Assembly: GCF_014268935.2 (NCBI RefSeq)
Contig: NZ_JABWRJ020000004.1
Span: forward strand, 620,001 to 684,000
Source: Pseudomonas peradeniyensis
Lineage (GTDB): Bacteria > Pseudomonadota > Gammaproteobacteria > Pseudomonadales > Pseudomonadaceae
Length of the DNA stretch: 64,000 nucleotides
Direction of reading: 5' to 3'
Below are positions 51,294 through 61,627 of the stretch, in pieces. A model generated the notes under the pieces. It did not search any database and was not told the DNA's origin. It saw only the letters and a program-made list of their open reading frames with translations. How positions within the stretch are numbered: the stretch's first letter is position 1; each line of letters starts with the position of its first letter. A program made the position numbers and the translations under genes.

Positions 51294-52051
51294 TGATGAA
51301 ACTGCGCAACCTGCGTGGCCTGCTGCTGCCACTGCTGCTGATCGGCGCCTGGGAACTGGCCTCGCGCCAGGACGCCGCCGGCGCCTATGCGTTCGTGCCA
51401 CTGGCGACCATCGGCGACGCCCTGGTGGAACTGCTGGGCAACGGCGAGCTGCTGGTCAACCTGCTGGCCAGCCTGGCCCGCACCAGTGCCGGCCTCGCCC
51501 TGGGCATCGTCGGTGGCGTCGCTCTGGGCGCGCTGATGGCCCTGTCGCCCCTGGCCAACCGCCTGGTGGCACCGCTGTTTCACGCCCTGCGCCAGGTGCC
51601 GATGCTCGGCTGGATCCCGCTGATCGCCCTGTGGCTGGGCAACGGCGAAGCATCGAAGCTACTGATCGTCAGCCTGGCGGCGCTGTACCCGATGGTGCTC
51701 AACACCTTCGAGGGCCTGCGCCAGGTCGATGTGCGCCATCGCGAAGTCGGCCAGGTACTGGCGCTCGGGCGTTGGCAGCAATTGCGCCTGGTCCTGCTGC
51801 CCGCCGCCCTGCCGAGCATCGCCACCGGCGTGCTGCAGGCCCTGGCCTTCGCCTGGGTCACGGCGGTCGGCAGCGAGCTGTTCCTCGCCTCCGGCGCCGG
51901 CCTGGGCAACCTGATGATGAACGCCGAGGCCGGCGCACGCATGGAGATCATCGTGATCTGCGTGCTGTGCATCGGCCTGTGCGGCTACCTGATGACCTGG
52001 CTGTCCACCCTGCTCGCCCGCCGCCTGCTGCGCTGGCGCCCCACCCGTTGA
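51293..52051 (+). CDS. ABC transporter permease (SsuC/TauC type), second of two
   Basis: 252 aa from ATG 51293, sharing one base with the previous stop; ATG 51296 also in frame. GGGAGG precedes it. Six membrane segments and the EAA-type loop EVGQVLALGRWQQLRLVLLPAAL. Homologous to the first permease, so the importer is probably a heterodimer in the membrane. Confidence 0.88.
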   Translation: MMKLRNLRGLLLPLLLIGAWELASRQDAAGAYAFVPLATIGDALVELLGNGELLVNLLASLARTSAGLALGIVGGVALGALMALSPLANRLVAPLFHALRQVPMLGWIPLIALWLGNGEASKLLIVSLAALYPMVLNTFEGLRQVDVRHREVGQVLALGRWQQLRLVLLPAALPSIATGVLQALAFAWVTAVGSELFLASGAGLGNLMMNAEAGARMEIIVICVLCIGLCGYLMTWLSTLLARRLLRWRPTR

Positions 52052-52062
52052 AAGGCCCGACC

Positions 52063-52848
<786 letters not shown>

Positions 52849-52849
52849 C

Positions 52850-53227
52850 TCACCCCAGCCAGCGCACCAGGGCAAAGCCGGTGAAGGTCATCAACAGCGA
52901 GCCGAGCACATGGGCCAGCACCGTGGCCATCGCCCAGCCGGCGCGGCCGTGCATGAGCATCGACAGCACTTCGGCGGAGAACGTCGAGAAGGTGGTCAGC
53001 CCGCCGCAGAAACCCGTGGTGATCAGCAAGCGCCAGGCCGGATCGAGGTTGGGGAAGCGCAGGAAGAAGGCCATTGCGCCGCCGATAACGAAACCACCGA
53101 CGAGGTTGACCAGCAAGGTGCCCAACGGCATGCCGGGAAACAGCGAATTCAGGCGCAGGCCAAGGATCCAGCGCAATACGCAACCGGCACTGCCACCGAC
53201 GACAACGGAAATGAACGAGAGGTACAT
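52850..53227 (-). CDS. crcB: Fluoride channel/exporter CrcB (Fluc)
   Basis: 125 aa from ATG 53227, GGAG about 8 bp upstream. Four membrane segments. Conserved Fluc motifs: GGSAGCVLRWILG, GTLLVNLVGGFVIGG (with the pore Asn) and TTGFCGGLTTFSTFSAE (the Phe-lined fluoride track). It exports F- as a dual-topology dimer. A fluoride riboswitch lies in its leader. Confidence 0.95.
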   Translation of the reverse strand: MYLSFISVVVGGSAGCVLRWILGLRLNSLFPGMPLGTLLVNLVGGFVIGGAMAFFLRFPNLDPAWRLLITTGFCGGLTTFSTFSAEVLSMLMHGRAGWAMATVLAHVLGSLLMTFTGFALVRWLG

Positions 53228-53280
53228 CGACAAACTCCAGGAAAGGTCCGAAAGACCCCCATGGAGAGAGACAGGCACAG

Positions 53281-53353
53281 GCCTACGCACCCTCCAAGGG
53301 GGTTGCGTAGGCATCATCAGCGCTGAGGCGGTTCAAGGAGGAATGCCATCTCC
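53281..53353 (-). ncRNA. Fluoride riboswitch (crcB motif) in the crcB leader
   Basis: Read on the minus strand from 53353: GGAGATGGCATTCC, then AACCGCC, then CTGATGATGCCTACG, the conserved segments of the crcB RNA in order and spacing. The 3' end of the aptamer shares GCCTACGC with a strong hairpin at 53312-53281 (stem GCCTACGC / GCGTAGGC extended by CCC/GGG), a likely expression platform. No T run follows directly, so either termination or control of translation is possible. Confidence 0.88.
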
Positions 53354-53722
53354 TGAGGGACGATGCTACGGGGCGACACCTTCGCTTGGCAACATTTCGA
53401 TGCAAAAATGCAACACACACCTTCGCCCGCACCGTTAGAATGGCCGCCTGGCGTGTGCTGCGTGCGCCCGGGAGCCTTCCCGAATACGGAGAACATTCAT
53501 TTGTTTTCCGTGAGATTTGTCCATGTTGCACGCATGCCTCCATTCCCCATGGCCCTTCCTGCCCCGTGTCTTCACGGCGTGGGTTGTTGCGCCGCATTCC
53601 CCATCCTTCTTCTCGCCCTTCGCCGCAGTGGCCCGTCCTGTTCGGAGCCAGCGTCCCGCCGTGCCCGTTGCCCGCCGCGCCACTGCCACCGCGAGGGTGA
53701 TGCCATGAACGAGGAGCGTTAC
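53354..53722. other. Divergent crcB/nhaA intergenic region with a long nhaA leader
   Basis: About 370 bp without a credible gene. The crcB promoter should lie near 53354-53420. The stretch 53434-53722 before nhaA is C-rich and contains hairpin CCGTG-TCTT-CACGG (53564-53577). A frame open from 53363 lacks a good start. A structured leader, for instance a cation-sensing RNA, is possible but not shown. Confidence 0.45.
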
Positions 53723-54925
53723 ATGACCGCACCCCTTCCACCCGTCAAGCCGCGCTCGATGCTGCGGCACCTGCTGGCCACCGAGGCAGCCGGCGGCGTC
53801 TTGCTGATGTTCACCGCCGCGCTGGCCATCGTCATCGCCAACAGCCCCTGGGCCAGTGCCTACCAGCACCTGCTGCACCTGCCCGTCGGCCCGGTGCTGA
53901 CCGACAAGCTTGGCCCGATGACCGTGCACATGTGGATCAACGATGGCCTGATGGCGATCTTCTTCCTGCTGGTGGGCCTGGAGATCAAGCGCGAGCTGGT
54001 CGACGGCCGCCTGGCCAGTTGGGAGCAGCGCCGCCTGCCAGCCCTGCCGGCACTGATGGGGATGGCCGTGCCGGCGCTCATCTACCTGGCGGTATCCCGT
54101 GGCGAGCCGGGCCTGGCCGACGGCTGGGCGATCCCGGCCGCCACCGACATCGCCTTCGCCGTCGGCGCCCTGGCCCTGCTCGGCCGGCATGCGCCGCTGT
54201 CGCTCAAGGTGATGCTGGTCTCGGTAGCGATCATCGACGACATGGGCGCGGTGGCAATCATCGCCGTGTTCTACACCTCGTCGCTGAACCTGCTGGCCCT
54301 GGCCGGCGCCGCCGGCATCGTCGCCGTGCTGCTGGCCTGCAACCGCCTGCGCGTGGTCAGCCTGTGGCCCTACCTGATCGGCGTGGCCGCGCTGTGGTAC
54401 GTGACCCTGCTGTCGGGCGTACACGCCACCATTGCCGGCGTGGTCGGCGCCCTGCTGATCCCCTACAGCACCGGCGACAGCGAGGCCCGCGAAGCCAGCC
54501 CGCTGCTCAAGCTGGAGCATGGCCTGGCGCCCTGGGTCGGCTTCCTCATCGTGCCGGCCTTCGGCTTCGCCAACGCCGGTGTCTCGTTCGGCGACCTGGG
54601 CCTGAGCGACATCTTCGCTCCGCTGCCGCTGGCCATTGCCCTGGGCCTGCTGCTGGGCAAGCAGCTCGGCGTGTTCGGCGGCGTGCTGCTGGCGGTCAAG
54701 ACCGGCCTGGCCAGCAAGCCCCATGGCGCCAGCTGGCTGCAGATCTACGGCGTGGCGATGCTGTGCGGCATCGGCTTCACCATGAGCCTGTTCATCGGCG
54801 AGCTGGCCTTCCCCGGCCAGGCCGATAAGATCGACGCGGCCAAGATCGGCATCCTGCTGGGCTCGCTGCTGTCGGCGGTGATCGCCTGCCTGATCCTGCG
54901 TTTTGCACCCAAGCCGGCGGATTGA
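53723..54925 (+). CDS. nhaA: Na+/H+ antiporter NhaA
   Basis: 400 aa from ATG 53723 (MTAPLPPVKP), with GAGGAG about 7 bp upstream. ATG 53705 is in frame, with GAGGG before it, and is a fair alternative. NhaA features: LLATEAAGGVLLMFTAALAIV, GLMAIFFLLVGLEIKREL, PAATDIAFAVGALALLG (unwound TM4 region) and the ion-binding Asp pair in IIDDMGAVAII. It exports sodium or lithium for protons. It is separate from the nhaB family antiporter at 9.6 kb. Confidence 0.94.
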   Translation: MTAPLPPVKPRSMLRHLLATEAAGGVLLMFTAALAIVIANSPWASAYQHLLHLPVGPVLTDKLGPMTVHMWINDGLMAIFFLLVGLEIKRELVDGRLASWEQRRLPALPALMGMAVPALIYLAVSRGEPGLADGWAIPAATDIAFAVGALALLGRHAPLSLKVMLVSVAIIDDMGAVAIIAVFYTSSLNLLALAGAAGIVAVLLACNRLRVVSLWPYLIGVAALWYVTLLSGVHATIAGVVGALLIPYSTGDSEAREASPLLKLEHGLAPWVGFLIVPAFGFANAGVSFGDLGLSDIFAPLPLAIALGLLLGKQLGVFGGVLLAVKTGLASKPHGASWLQIYGVAMLCGIGFTMSLFIGELAFPGQADKIDAAKIGILLGSLLSAVIACLILRFAPKPAD

Positions 54926-54935
54926 TGCAAGCGCT

Positions 54936-54956
54936 CGGGGCTGCCTGGCAGCCCCG
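54936..54956 (+). terminator. Candidate hairpin terminator after nhaA
   Basis: CGGGGCTG / CAGCCCCG stem with loop CCTGG, 11 bp after the nhaA stop. Only two T residues follow, so it is a weak intrinsic terminator at best. Confidence 0.45.
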
Positions 54957-54999
54957 TTCAATCGGCTAGTAACCGAACTTGCGTGTAGTAACTGGGCTT

Positions 55000-55024
55000 G
55001 CGTGGGAGCGGGCTTGCCCCGCGA
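55000..55024. repeat. Single REP, class 1
   Basis: GCGTGGGAGCGGGCTTGCCC followed by CGCGA, a full single core, without a partner arm, in the 136-bp gap between nhaA and the convergent SDR gene. Confidence 0.8.
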
Positions 55025-55061
55025 TCGTTTCTACAGCACCACGCGGAACCTGCAGCCCACC

Positions 55062-55826
55062 TCACCCCCGCACCACCGACACCCCGCCATCCACCACCAT
55101 GGCCGCCCCGGTCATGAAACTCGATGCCTCCGACGCCAAGAACAACGCCGCCTCGGCGATCTCCTGCGGCCGGGCCAGGCGTTTGAGGGCATGCAACCCT
55201 TCGACATGGGCCCGGGCCTCGGGGCTGTTCATCGCACTGCGGCCCATGGGCGTATCGGTACCGCCGGGCAGCAGCGCGTTGGCGCGTATGCCACGGCTGC
55301 CCTGCTCCGCCGCAATGACCTGGACCAGGCCGACCAGCCCGGCCTTGCTCGCCGCATAGGCGGCCATGCCCGGCATGCCCACGCTGTGGCCGACAAAGGT
55401 CGAGGTGAAAATCAGCGAGCCGCCGCCACGAGCCAGCAACGCTGGAATCTGCGCCTGGGCGCAGAGGAAGGCGCTGGTGAGGTTGGTGTGCAGGGTGTGT
55501 TGCCAGCCCTCCAGGGACAGCTCGGGGACGGCGCCCAGTTCACCGAGGGTACCGGCATTGTTGAAGGCGATGTCCAGGCCACCGAAGCGCGCCACCGCCA
55601 CGTCCACCAGCTCCCTGACCAACGCCGCATCGGTGATGTCACCAGCCACGGTAATAGCCCGACCCTGCCCGGCCGCCGCGATGTCCGCCGTCAGTTGCTC
55701 GAGTTCGGCCTGGCGCCGGGCCGTGAGCACAAGGTTGGCGCCGTGCCGGGCGAACAATGTTGCCGCGGCTCGGCCGATACCGGAGCTGGCGCCGGTGATG
55801 ATTGCCACTTTGCCTGCCAGTTGCAT
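55062..55826 (-). CDS. Short-chain dehydrogenase/reductase (SDR)
   Basis: 254 aa classical SDR. Cofactor motif TGASSGIGRAAA at ~11-22, NNAGTLG, catalytic Ser in TSTFVGHS, Tyr-Lys in YAASKAG, and C-terminal TGAAMVVDGGVS. The residue after strand 2 is basic (LTARRQAEL), favouring NADP(H). Substrate unknown. Monocistronic by spacing. Confidence 0.9.
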   Translation of the reverse strand: MQLAGKVAIITGASSGIGRAAATLFARHGANLVLTARRQAELEQLTADIAAAGQGRAITVAGDITDAALVRELVDVAVARFGGLDIAFNNAGTLGELGAVPELSLEGWQHTLHTNLTSAFLCAQAQIPALLARGGGSLIFTSTFVGHSVGMPGMAAYAASKAGLVGLVQVIAAEQGSRGIRANALLPGGTDTPMGRSAMNSPEARAHVEGLHALKRLARPQEIAEAALFLASEASSFMTGAAMVVDGGVSVVRG

Positions 55827-55928
55827 GATGAGTACCTCGTCCTGAAGGTGGGTGCAGGGTGCGCGGGGTACTATCGGGTGGCATGGTGCCGGGAAGCTCT
55901 CCGTTTCTTGTGAACTATCAACCTTTGT

Positions 55929-58900
55929 TCATATGGCCTGCGCTGCGTCGACGACGGGTTGCTGCAGCAAGGTGCGCGGCAGCTTGAAGCCCTTGAACGG
56001 CTGCTGGGTGATCGGGTTGAAGGCTTTCTCCGAACTGAGCCGATAGCGCATCACGCCGTCACCGGTCTTGAAGCTCAGGTCCACCGCGGTGGCGCTGCGG
56101 CCATTCAGGGCGCCACGGCTGAGCAGGCGGAACATCGACCAGGGGCCCCGGTATTCCAGGCTGCTGCTGTTGCCATTGAGCCTGAGCAGGGTGAGGTTGC
56201 TGCGTACCTGCTGGCCGAGCGTGTTGGGCCAGATCACCCCGGTGATCTGGCTGGGCCCATGGGTGTAGGAGACCAGTTGACCATCGAGGTCCAGCAGGCT
56301 GGTGCGCTGATTGGCGCTGAGCCCCAGGGGCTCGATGCTGAACTGCACGCCGAGGTTGCCGCGCGGGTCGAAGAAGGTTTCGCGGATGCGGTCTGCCAGG
56401 GCGAGTTGCTCGATGACTTCGTTGCGGATCAGGTAGCCATCCTGGTTGTCGGCGTACAGCGCGTCGAGGTTGTCCTTGATGAATGCGTTCAGGTACCGCT
56501 CCTGGAACTGCTGCAGACGCCCCTTGGGTCCGAAGAACGCCTCGAAATCATCGAGGGCGGCATCAGCCCCCCCGACCACAAAGGGATATCGTCCTGCCAG
56601 CCGCTGCTGGAAGAAGTTGTAGACGTCGGCATCCCAGCGCCGCTCGAGCTCACGCAGCGCCTCGACGACCAGCACTTGCGCCGTCTGGTCCGCCACGGCC
56701 CTCACCTGCTGGGCGACCGGCTCGGGCAGCCCTGTCGCCACCCGCTGCAAGGTGGCAATCGGATCCGCGCCGCTCATCGAAAAACGCTGCAGCACTGCCT
56801 GCAGAGCGGCCTTGCCCCTGTCGGGGCTGTCCTGTACCCCTCTGGCCTGGTCGTGGACGGCGGCAATCGCACTCAAGGTTTCATCGTAATAGGTGGGCCT
56901 CTCCCCTTTGGCCTGCAGCATGTCGTTCAAGCCCGAGAAGGCCCGGCGAATACCGACCAGATGCTGATCGACAGCCGGCCCCGCCAGATTCGGGGCCTCT
57001 GCGTTGTCCGCCAGCGTGGACATCGCCGTATTGGCGCGCACGCTCTCCAGCAGTCGACGCAAGGGCTCCGCCGGACCTGTCAACTGCCCCAGCACCGAGA
57101 CCCCATGCTCCAGGTCGCGGAAATGGGCAATCGCCAGTGCGTTCAGGGCTCGCCGCCAGCTGTCGATATAGTCCGCGCTGTAGAGGTTGCGGATCCCCTC
57201 GATCAGTACTTCGCGATCAGCCGGTGAATAATCCAGCTGGCGGCGCTCGCCCAACGCCCACTGATCGACCATTGCCAGATCGGTGACCTGCGCGCTACGG
57301 GGCATGAAGTACTCGCTGAAGCCCTTGGCCGTCAGCATGGGCGCCAGGAACAGGTCAACGGGCACCTGGGCGTCGCCGGACCGGAGCTGGAACACCGAGT
57401 CGAAGGCAGGCCCGACCTCGTGGCGCAGGTCCAGGCCATTGTGCAACTGCTCCTGGGCCTGTTGTTTCAGGCTGACATACACCCGCTGCGCCAGTGGCAC
57501 CTCACGCAGGCCTTGCTGGGCTTGGCCAAGCCGCTGGCGGAACTGTGGCAGCTCGGTATCGGCATAGGCCAGGGCATATTGCAGGTGACGCATCAGGGCC
57601 TGCTGCAGTTGCCCCTGGCCAGGGAAGGCCGCCTGCCATTGCCGGGCCATCCACTGCTCGACCCATTGCGGCCGCCGGTTGTGGCGGTCCTCGATCATCC
57701 GGTACACCCTGAGCGCGGCCATCTGCTGCTCGCTGCCCGCAGGCGCGGCCTCCATGGCATCGATCACCCCGCTGGCGATGGCCGGCAGGAAGCGCCTGGA
57801 CAACAGGTTAAGGTAAGCCGCATCGACCCGCGGCCCCAGCAGGCGCCCCTGGTAGAGCCCCAGGTCCGCCACCACCGGCCAGGCTGATCGATAGTCGCCG
57901 AACACGGCCACTGCCTCGCGAATCTGCTCCAGTGGCGCCAGCAGGTTGCGCCCAGTGGGGTCCAGCCGCTGATCCAGTTCATGGCTGCCGAATGCCCGAC
58001 TCATGTCCAGGACGCTGGCCACCTTGTCGCTGTTGGCCTCGAAGTAACGCTGCCAGGCACTGCCCATGACGACCAGCGCCAATGCCCCGACCCCCGAGCC
58101 GACCCATAGCAGGCGTCGCTTGCCTAGTGCCACCCTGATGTTGTCGCCAGCCAGCCCGGCCTCCGGATACACCACCTGCTGGAACAGGCGTTGGGCAAAG
58201 TACGCCTGTTGCCTGCCCTGGGGCTTGCCCTCGCTGACCGGCGCATCGGCCTTGAAAGGATGGGCCACATTGCGTTGGAAGGCGTTGAGCACCTGGCCCT
58301 GCTGAAGCATCGAGGACAGATACAGGCCCCGCACCAGTGCCGGCGTGGTGAAGCGATCACTCACCAGCATCTCGCGCAGGAACGCCAGCAGTATCGGACG
58401 CAGGCCAAGCAGCTGGCCCTGCAATGACACCAGCCGTTCACGCAGGTCGGTCTTGCCCAGCACGCCCAGGTCATTGAGCACCTGCTCCTCGGTCCGCCTG
58501 ACCAGCCAGTCGTATTGCTCGGCCAGCTCACCCAGCCAGGCATCGAACGCGCTGACAGCATCCAGCCTGAAGGTGAACCCGAGCAGCCGCTCACGCTCGG
58601 CTTGCGTCAGGCGCGCAAACAACTGCTCGAACCCATCCAGCAAATCGAACTTGCTCAGCACGACATACACGGGCAAACGTGCGCCCAACTGGTTGCTCAC
58701 TTCATGCAGGCGAGCCCGCAACACCTGCGCCAAGGCCATGCGCTGCTGCGGCGTGGCCAGCTGCAAGGCGGCAAGATCGACGACCAGCACGACGCCATTG
58801 AGGGCGTTGCGACTGCGCGTGCGGGCCAGCCAACCCAGCAGGTGCATCCATAACCGCGCCTGGGTGCCAGCCGGCAGTACCGGCCTGGCCTTGTCAAGCG

Positions 58901-59519
58901 TGTCGGGCAGGTTGCCATCCGGGGCCTGCCGGGTCATGAGCGCCCCCGGCGGATCGATGACCACCGCATCGTCGCTGATCCACCAGTCCACGGGATAGGC
59001 CAACGCCTCGTCCTGGCGCCCGTGTGCCTGGACCTTGCCGATCCGCGTCAGGGAAAAGCGCTGGTCCGAGCGCTCCATCAGGCTGGTCTTGCCCGCGCCC
59101 TCGTCGCCCAGCAGCAGATACCAGGGCAACCGATACAACGCACCATACCCGCCGGCATGCTCCAGGTAGCTTGCCAACCCCGCATCGAGGGCGCGCTGCT
59201 GAGCCAGGAGCACAGGCAATATCGGGTCGGCGCTCGCCTCGATATCCCGCTGGCGTTCGGCCTGCAGCCGGCGAAAGCGCGCACGCAGCACGAACAGCCA
59301 GATCAGCAATGGCAACAACACCAGCAGCAGTGTGGCAACGCTGCGATGCGCCAGGCTGGCCAACGGCTGCTGCCCGTGCCACTGCCATTGCGGCCCGAGC
59401 CACCAGATCAGCACCAGCAGCAACACCGCCCCAAGCCCCAGCAACAGCGGCATGGCCAGATTGATTCGGGACGCCAGCGGCAGGCCCCAACGTTTGAAAA
59501 GCGCCCAGAGTTTGCTCAT
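55929..59519 (-). CDS. tssM: Type VI secretion membrane protein TssM (IcmF)
   Basis: 1196 aa inner-membrane core component that with TssJ and TssL forms the trans-envelope complex. N-terminal membrane segments at ~21-42 and ~60-79 and a third near 485 (LLWVGSGVGALALVVMGSAW). Cytoplasmic NTPase domain with Walker A GDEGAGKTS at 138-146 and Walker B-like VVLVVDLAAL. Large periplasmic C-terminal part with IcmF-related and DUF1215-like regions. Last gene of the minus-strand unit, 6 bp after tssA. Confidence 0.95.
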   Translation of the reverse strand: MSKLWALFKRWGLPLASRINLAMPLLLGLGAVLLLVLIWWLGPQWQWHGQQPLASLAHRSVATLLLVLLPLLIWLFVLRARFRRLQAERQRDIEASADPILPVLLAQQRALDAGLASYLEHAGGYGALYRLPWYLLLGDEGAGKTSLMERSDQRFSLTRIGKVQAHGRQDEALAYPVDWWISDDAVVIDPPGALMTRQAPDGNLPDTLDKARPVLPAGTQARLWMHLLGWLARTRSRNALNGVVLVVDLAALQLATPQQRMALAQVLRARLHEVSNQLGARLPVYVVLSKFDLLDGFEQLFARLTQAERERLLGFTFRLDAVSAFDAWLGELAEQYDWLVRRTEEQVLNDLGVLGKTDLRERLVSLQGQLLGLRPILLAFLREMLVSDRFTTPALVRGLYLSSMLQQGQVLNAFQRNVAHPFKADAPVSEGKPQGRQQAYFAQRLFQQVVYPEAGLAGDNIRVALGKRRLLWVGSGVGALALVVMGSAWQRYFEANSDKVASVLDMSRAFGSHELDQRLDPTGRNLLAPLEQIREAVAVFGDYRSAWPVVADLGLYQGRLLGPRVDAAYLNLLSRRFLPAIASGVIDAMEAAPAGSEQQMAALRVYRMIEDRHNRRPQWVEQWMARQWQAAFPGQGQLQQALMRHLQYALAYADTELPQFRQRLGQAQQGLREVPLAQRVYVSLKQQAQEQLHNGLDLRHEVGPAFDSVFQLRSGDAQVPVDLFLAPMLTAKGFSEYFMPRSAQVTDLAMVDQWALGERRQLDYSPADREVLIEGIRNLYSADYIDSWRRALNALAIAHFRDLEHGVSVLGQLTGPAEPLRRLLESVRANTAMSTLADNAEAPNLAGPAVDQHLVGIRRAFSGLNDMLQAKGERPTYYDETLSAIAAVHDQARGVQDSPDRGKAALQAVLQRFSMSGADPIATLQRVATGLPEPVAQQVRAVADQTAQVLVVEALRELERRWDADVYNFFQQRLAGRYPFVVGGADAALDDFEAFFGPKGRLQQFQERYLNAFIKDNLDALYADNQDGYLIRNEVIEQLALADRIRETFFDPRGNLGVQFSIEPLGLSANQRTSLLDLDGQLVSYTHGPSQITGVIWPNTLGQQVRSNLTLLRLNGNSSSLEYRGPWSMFRLLSRGALNGRSATAVDLSFKTGDGVMRYRLSSEKAFNPITQQPFKGFKLPRTLLQQPVVDAAQAI

Positions 59520-59525
59520 GGCGGT

Positions 59526-60983
59526 TCAAGACTCCCTGTTCAGATCCTTCAATCCTGATGTCGCGGCGAACTGCTGCAACTGCTGGTAGACCTCGGGCTC
59601 CCACGCCTCGGCAGTCATGCCACGCATGGTGCGGGCGACATTCGCGCACAGCTCCTGGGCGAGCCAGGACACGCCCCGTGAGGCCAGCAGGTCGGCGGCG
59701 ATCACCGTGCTGTGGCAACGTTCGCGTGGTGAGCGGTAGTCCGCTTGCAGCCCTTGCAGCTTCAACAGCACCGGTTCCACGCCCTCGACCTCGAGCTGGC
59801 TGGCCAGCTCCTCGCGCAGGCCGATGAACGCCTGGGTAGCGCCATCCCCTGCCAGCGTTGCCTGGCTGCCCCTGAGCCAGGCCAGGCACTGGTCATCGAC
59901 AAACGCGGTGCCATCGCTGAAGCACAATTGCTCAAGCGCCGGCAGGCGCCGTACGAACCTGGCGGTGGCACAGCGAATGGCCTCGGCGACTTCGTTCATT
60001 GCCAGGCGCGTGGCGATGCCCGCCGCCAGATAGCTGCCGCGAATCCAGTAAGGAGCGGCCGCGACACTTCGCTCGACTTTCATCAACAGGGTCGGGTCGA
60101 GCGCCGAAGCGGACAGCGCGTCCTCGTACCCGCCGACAATGTCGGCAGGCACCGCCATCAACTCGGTGCGAAGCCCCTGACGCGTGGAGGGCAGCGTCTG
60201 GATATGCGCCCACAGGCCGAAGCGTCTCAGCTGGTAGCCCGTCGGATCGTAGATATCCTGCTGGTTGATGAACTCGGCCATACCCAGTACCGCACGGCGA
60301 GTCTCACGTTCATTACCCAGGGAAATACTGGTACTGGAAGGTCGAAACACATCGGTCAGTGGTGCGACGGGCGTCTGCGGTGGTGAAGATTCCTTGCGAC
60401 TGGTTTGCGCCGTCCCCATCGCCTGCTCGGCCTGCTTGAGCAGTGCACGCTCCAGTTCGCTCAGCGCGGCAGGATCGAGCTGCGCCAGGGGCGCCTGCTG
60501 TTGCAGGCAGGCCAATGCCTGCTGGGCAGCCTGCTTGCAGGCCGGGGTGTAACTGAAGCGATCCAGCCCGGGCAGCGCCGCCGACAGGCGCCCAAGCAGC
60601 AGACCGACCAGCTTGCGCTTGCCCAGGAAGCCCTTGGGGCCTGGCTTGGGATGGGCGCTTTCCCAATAGTGCTCGACCATGCCTGCCAGCAGCGCCAGCG
60701 TGCAACACCAGCGCTCCCAGCATCCCGTGCGCAGCCAGGCGACACTGAGGTGCCCGACGATGCGCAAGTGCTTGCACTGGCCGCTCAGGTACTGGCGAGA
60801 GGCCTCCTCGATGTAGGGCCAATCGATGGCGGCTTCATGCAGCCCTCCCAGCTTGACCATCTCCTGATCGATCGCCTGGTAGGTTTCGTCCTCGATATCG
60901 AAATAACCCGCTGGCGCAAGCGAGTCGACGGGCGCCAGCAACCTGGCGACCTCCTCGGTCGACACCGGTGCTACCAGCGACAT
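59526..60983 (-). CDS. tssA: Type VI secretion protein TssA
   Basis: 485 aa. The N-terminal ImpA_N domain (residues ~14-140) shows AGYFDIEDETYQAIDQEMVKLGG and WPYIEEASRQYLSGQCKHLR, the usual TssA opening. The longer C-terminal part (VasJ-like, NERETRRAVLGMAEFINQQDIYDP) suggests the long TssA class, which caps the growing sheath. It overlaps vasI by 13 bp upstream and is followed by tssM after 6 bp. Confidence 0.9.
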   Translation of the reverse strand: MSLVAPVSTEEVARLLAPVDSLAPAGYFDIEDETYQAIDQEMVKLGGLHEAAIDWPYIEEASRQYLSGQCKHLRIVGHLSVAWLRTGCWERWCCTLALLAGMVEHYWESAHPKPGPKGFLGKRKLVGLLLGRLSAALPGLDRFSYTPACKQAAQQALACLQQQAPLAQLDPAALSELERALLKQAEQAMGTAQTSRKESSPPQTPVAPLTDVFRPSSTSISLGNERETRRAVLGMAEFINQQDIYDPTGYQLRRFGLWAHIQTLPSTRQGLRTELMAVPADIVGGYEDALSASALDPTLLMKVERSVAAAPYWIRGSYLAAGIATRLAMNEVAEAIRCATARFVRRLPALEQLCFSDGTAFVDDQCLAWLRGSQATLAGDGATQAFIGLREELASQLEVEGVEPVLLKLQGLQADYRSPRERCHSTVIAADLLASRGVSWLAQELCANVARTMRGMTAEAWEPEVYQQLQQFAATSGLKDLNRES

Positions 60984-61627
60984 GCTGTGCGCGCCTGGTC
61001 GATCAACGGGTCCAACCCCTGCGCATCGAAACGCAAGCCATTCAGGGCCGGATGATCACTGACCACAAGGATGCGCTGGGCCCCCTGCAGTATCTTGATC
61101 TGCTCGATGGCGGGCAAACCGCGCCCGGCATCCAGCACCTGGCCGTTTTCCAGCACCTGCCAGGCAAGCGAGCGGGTCGACCGGTGCTCCGTGCGCAGTT
61201 GCAGGGTCACCCGGTTGCCCTGGACGGGTTCGGCGGTGAGCAACTGCAGCCTGGAGATGTTCTGTACACAGCTGACGGCAAGATAGGGGCGCGGCTCGGA
61301 GGTCGCGATAGCCGGTGCGGAGATCACCACCTGCCGCCGCCCTGTCCGCTTGTCGTCCTCGGACCCCAGGATGAATGCCAGATTGTCGGGCGCTCGTCGG
61401 ACCTCGTTGGCCATCACTCGGGCCACGCTCGGGGCATCGAGCTCCGGGGCCGACCATCCCCTGCCGATCGCCGGCACGCGCGCCGGCGTCCCCGCCGCCT
61501 CATCGAAACACGCCAGGCGCTCGACATTGGAAACAATCCCCGTGCAGTCCCGCACAGGGGCTGCAAAGGTCGGTTCCAGCAGCGCGAACAATGCCAGACC
61601 AAGCACGCAACTATATGGATTGCACAC
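60971..61627 (-). CDS. vasI: T6SS-associated periplasmic protein VasI/TagO
   Basis: 218 aa from GTG 61627, with GAGGT about 9 bp upstream. A signal peptide of ~22 residues ends TFA-AP. PF11319-like pattern: CTGIVSNVERLACFDEAAGTP near the N-terminus, then PYLAVSCVQNISRLQLLTAEP and SLAWQVLENGQVLDAGRGLPAI. Exact role in secretion is not settled. First gene of the minus-strand T6SS unit. Confidence 0.88.
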   Translation of the reverse strand: MCNPYSCVLGLALFALLEPTFAAPVRDCTGIVSNVERLACFDEAAGTPARVPAIGRGWSAPELDAPSVARVMANEVRRAPDNLAFILGSEDDKRTGRRQVVISAPAIATSEPRPYLAVSCVQNISRLQLLTAEPVQGNRVTLQLRTEHRSTRSLAWQVLENGQVLDAGRGLPAIEQIKILQGAQRILVVSDHPALNGLRFDAQGLDPLIDQARTACRW

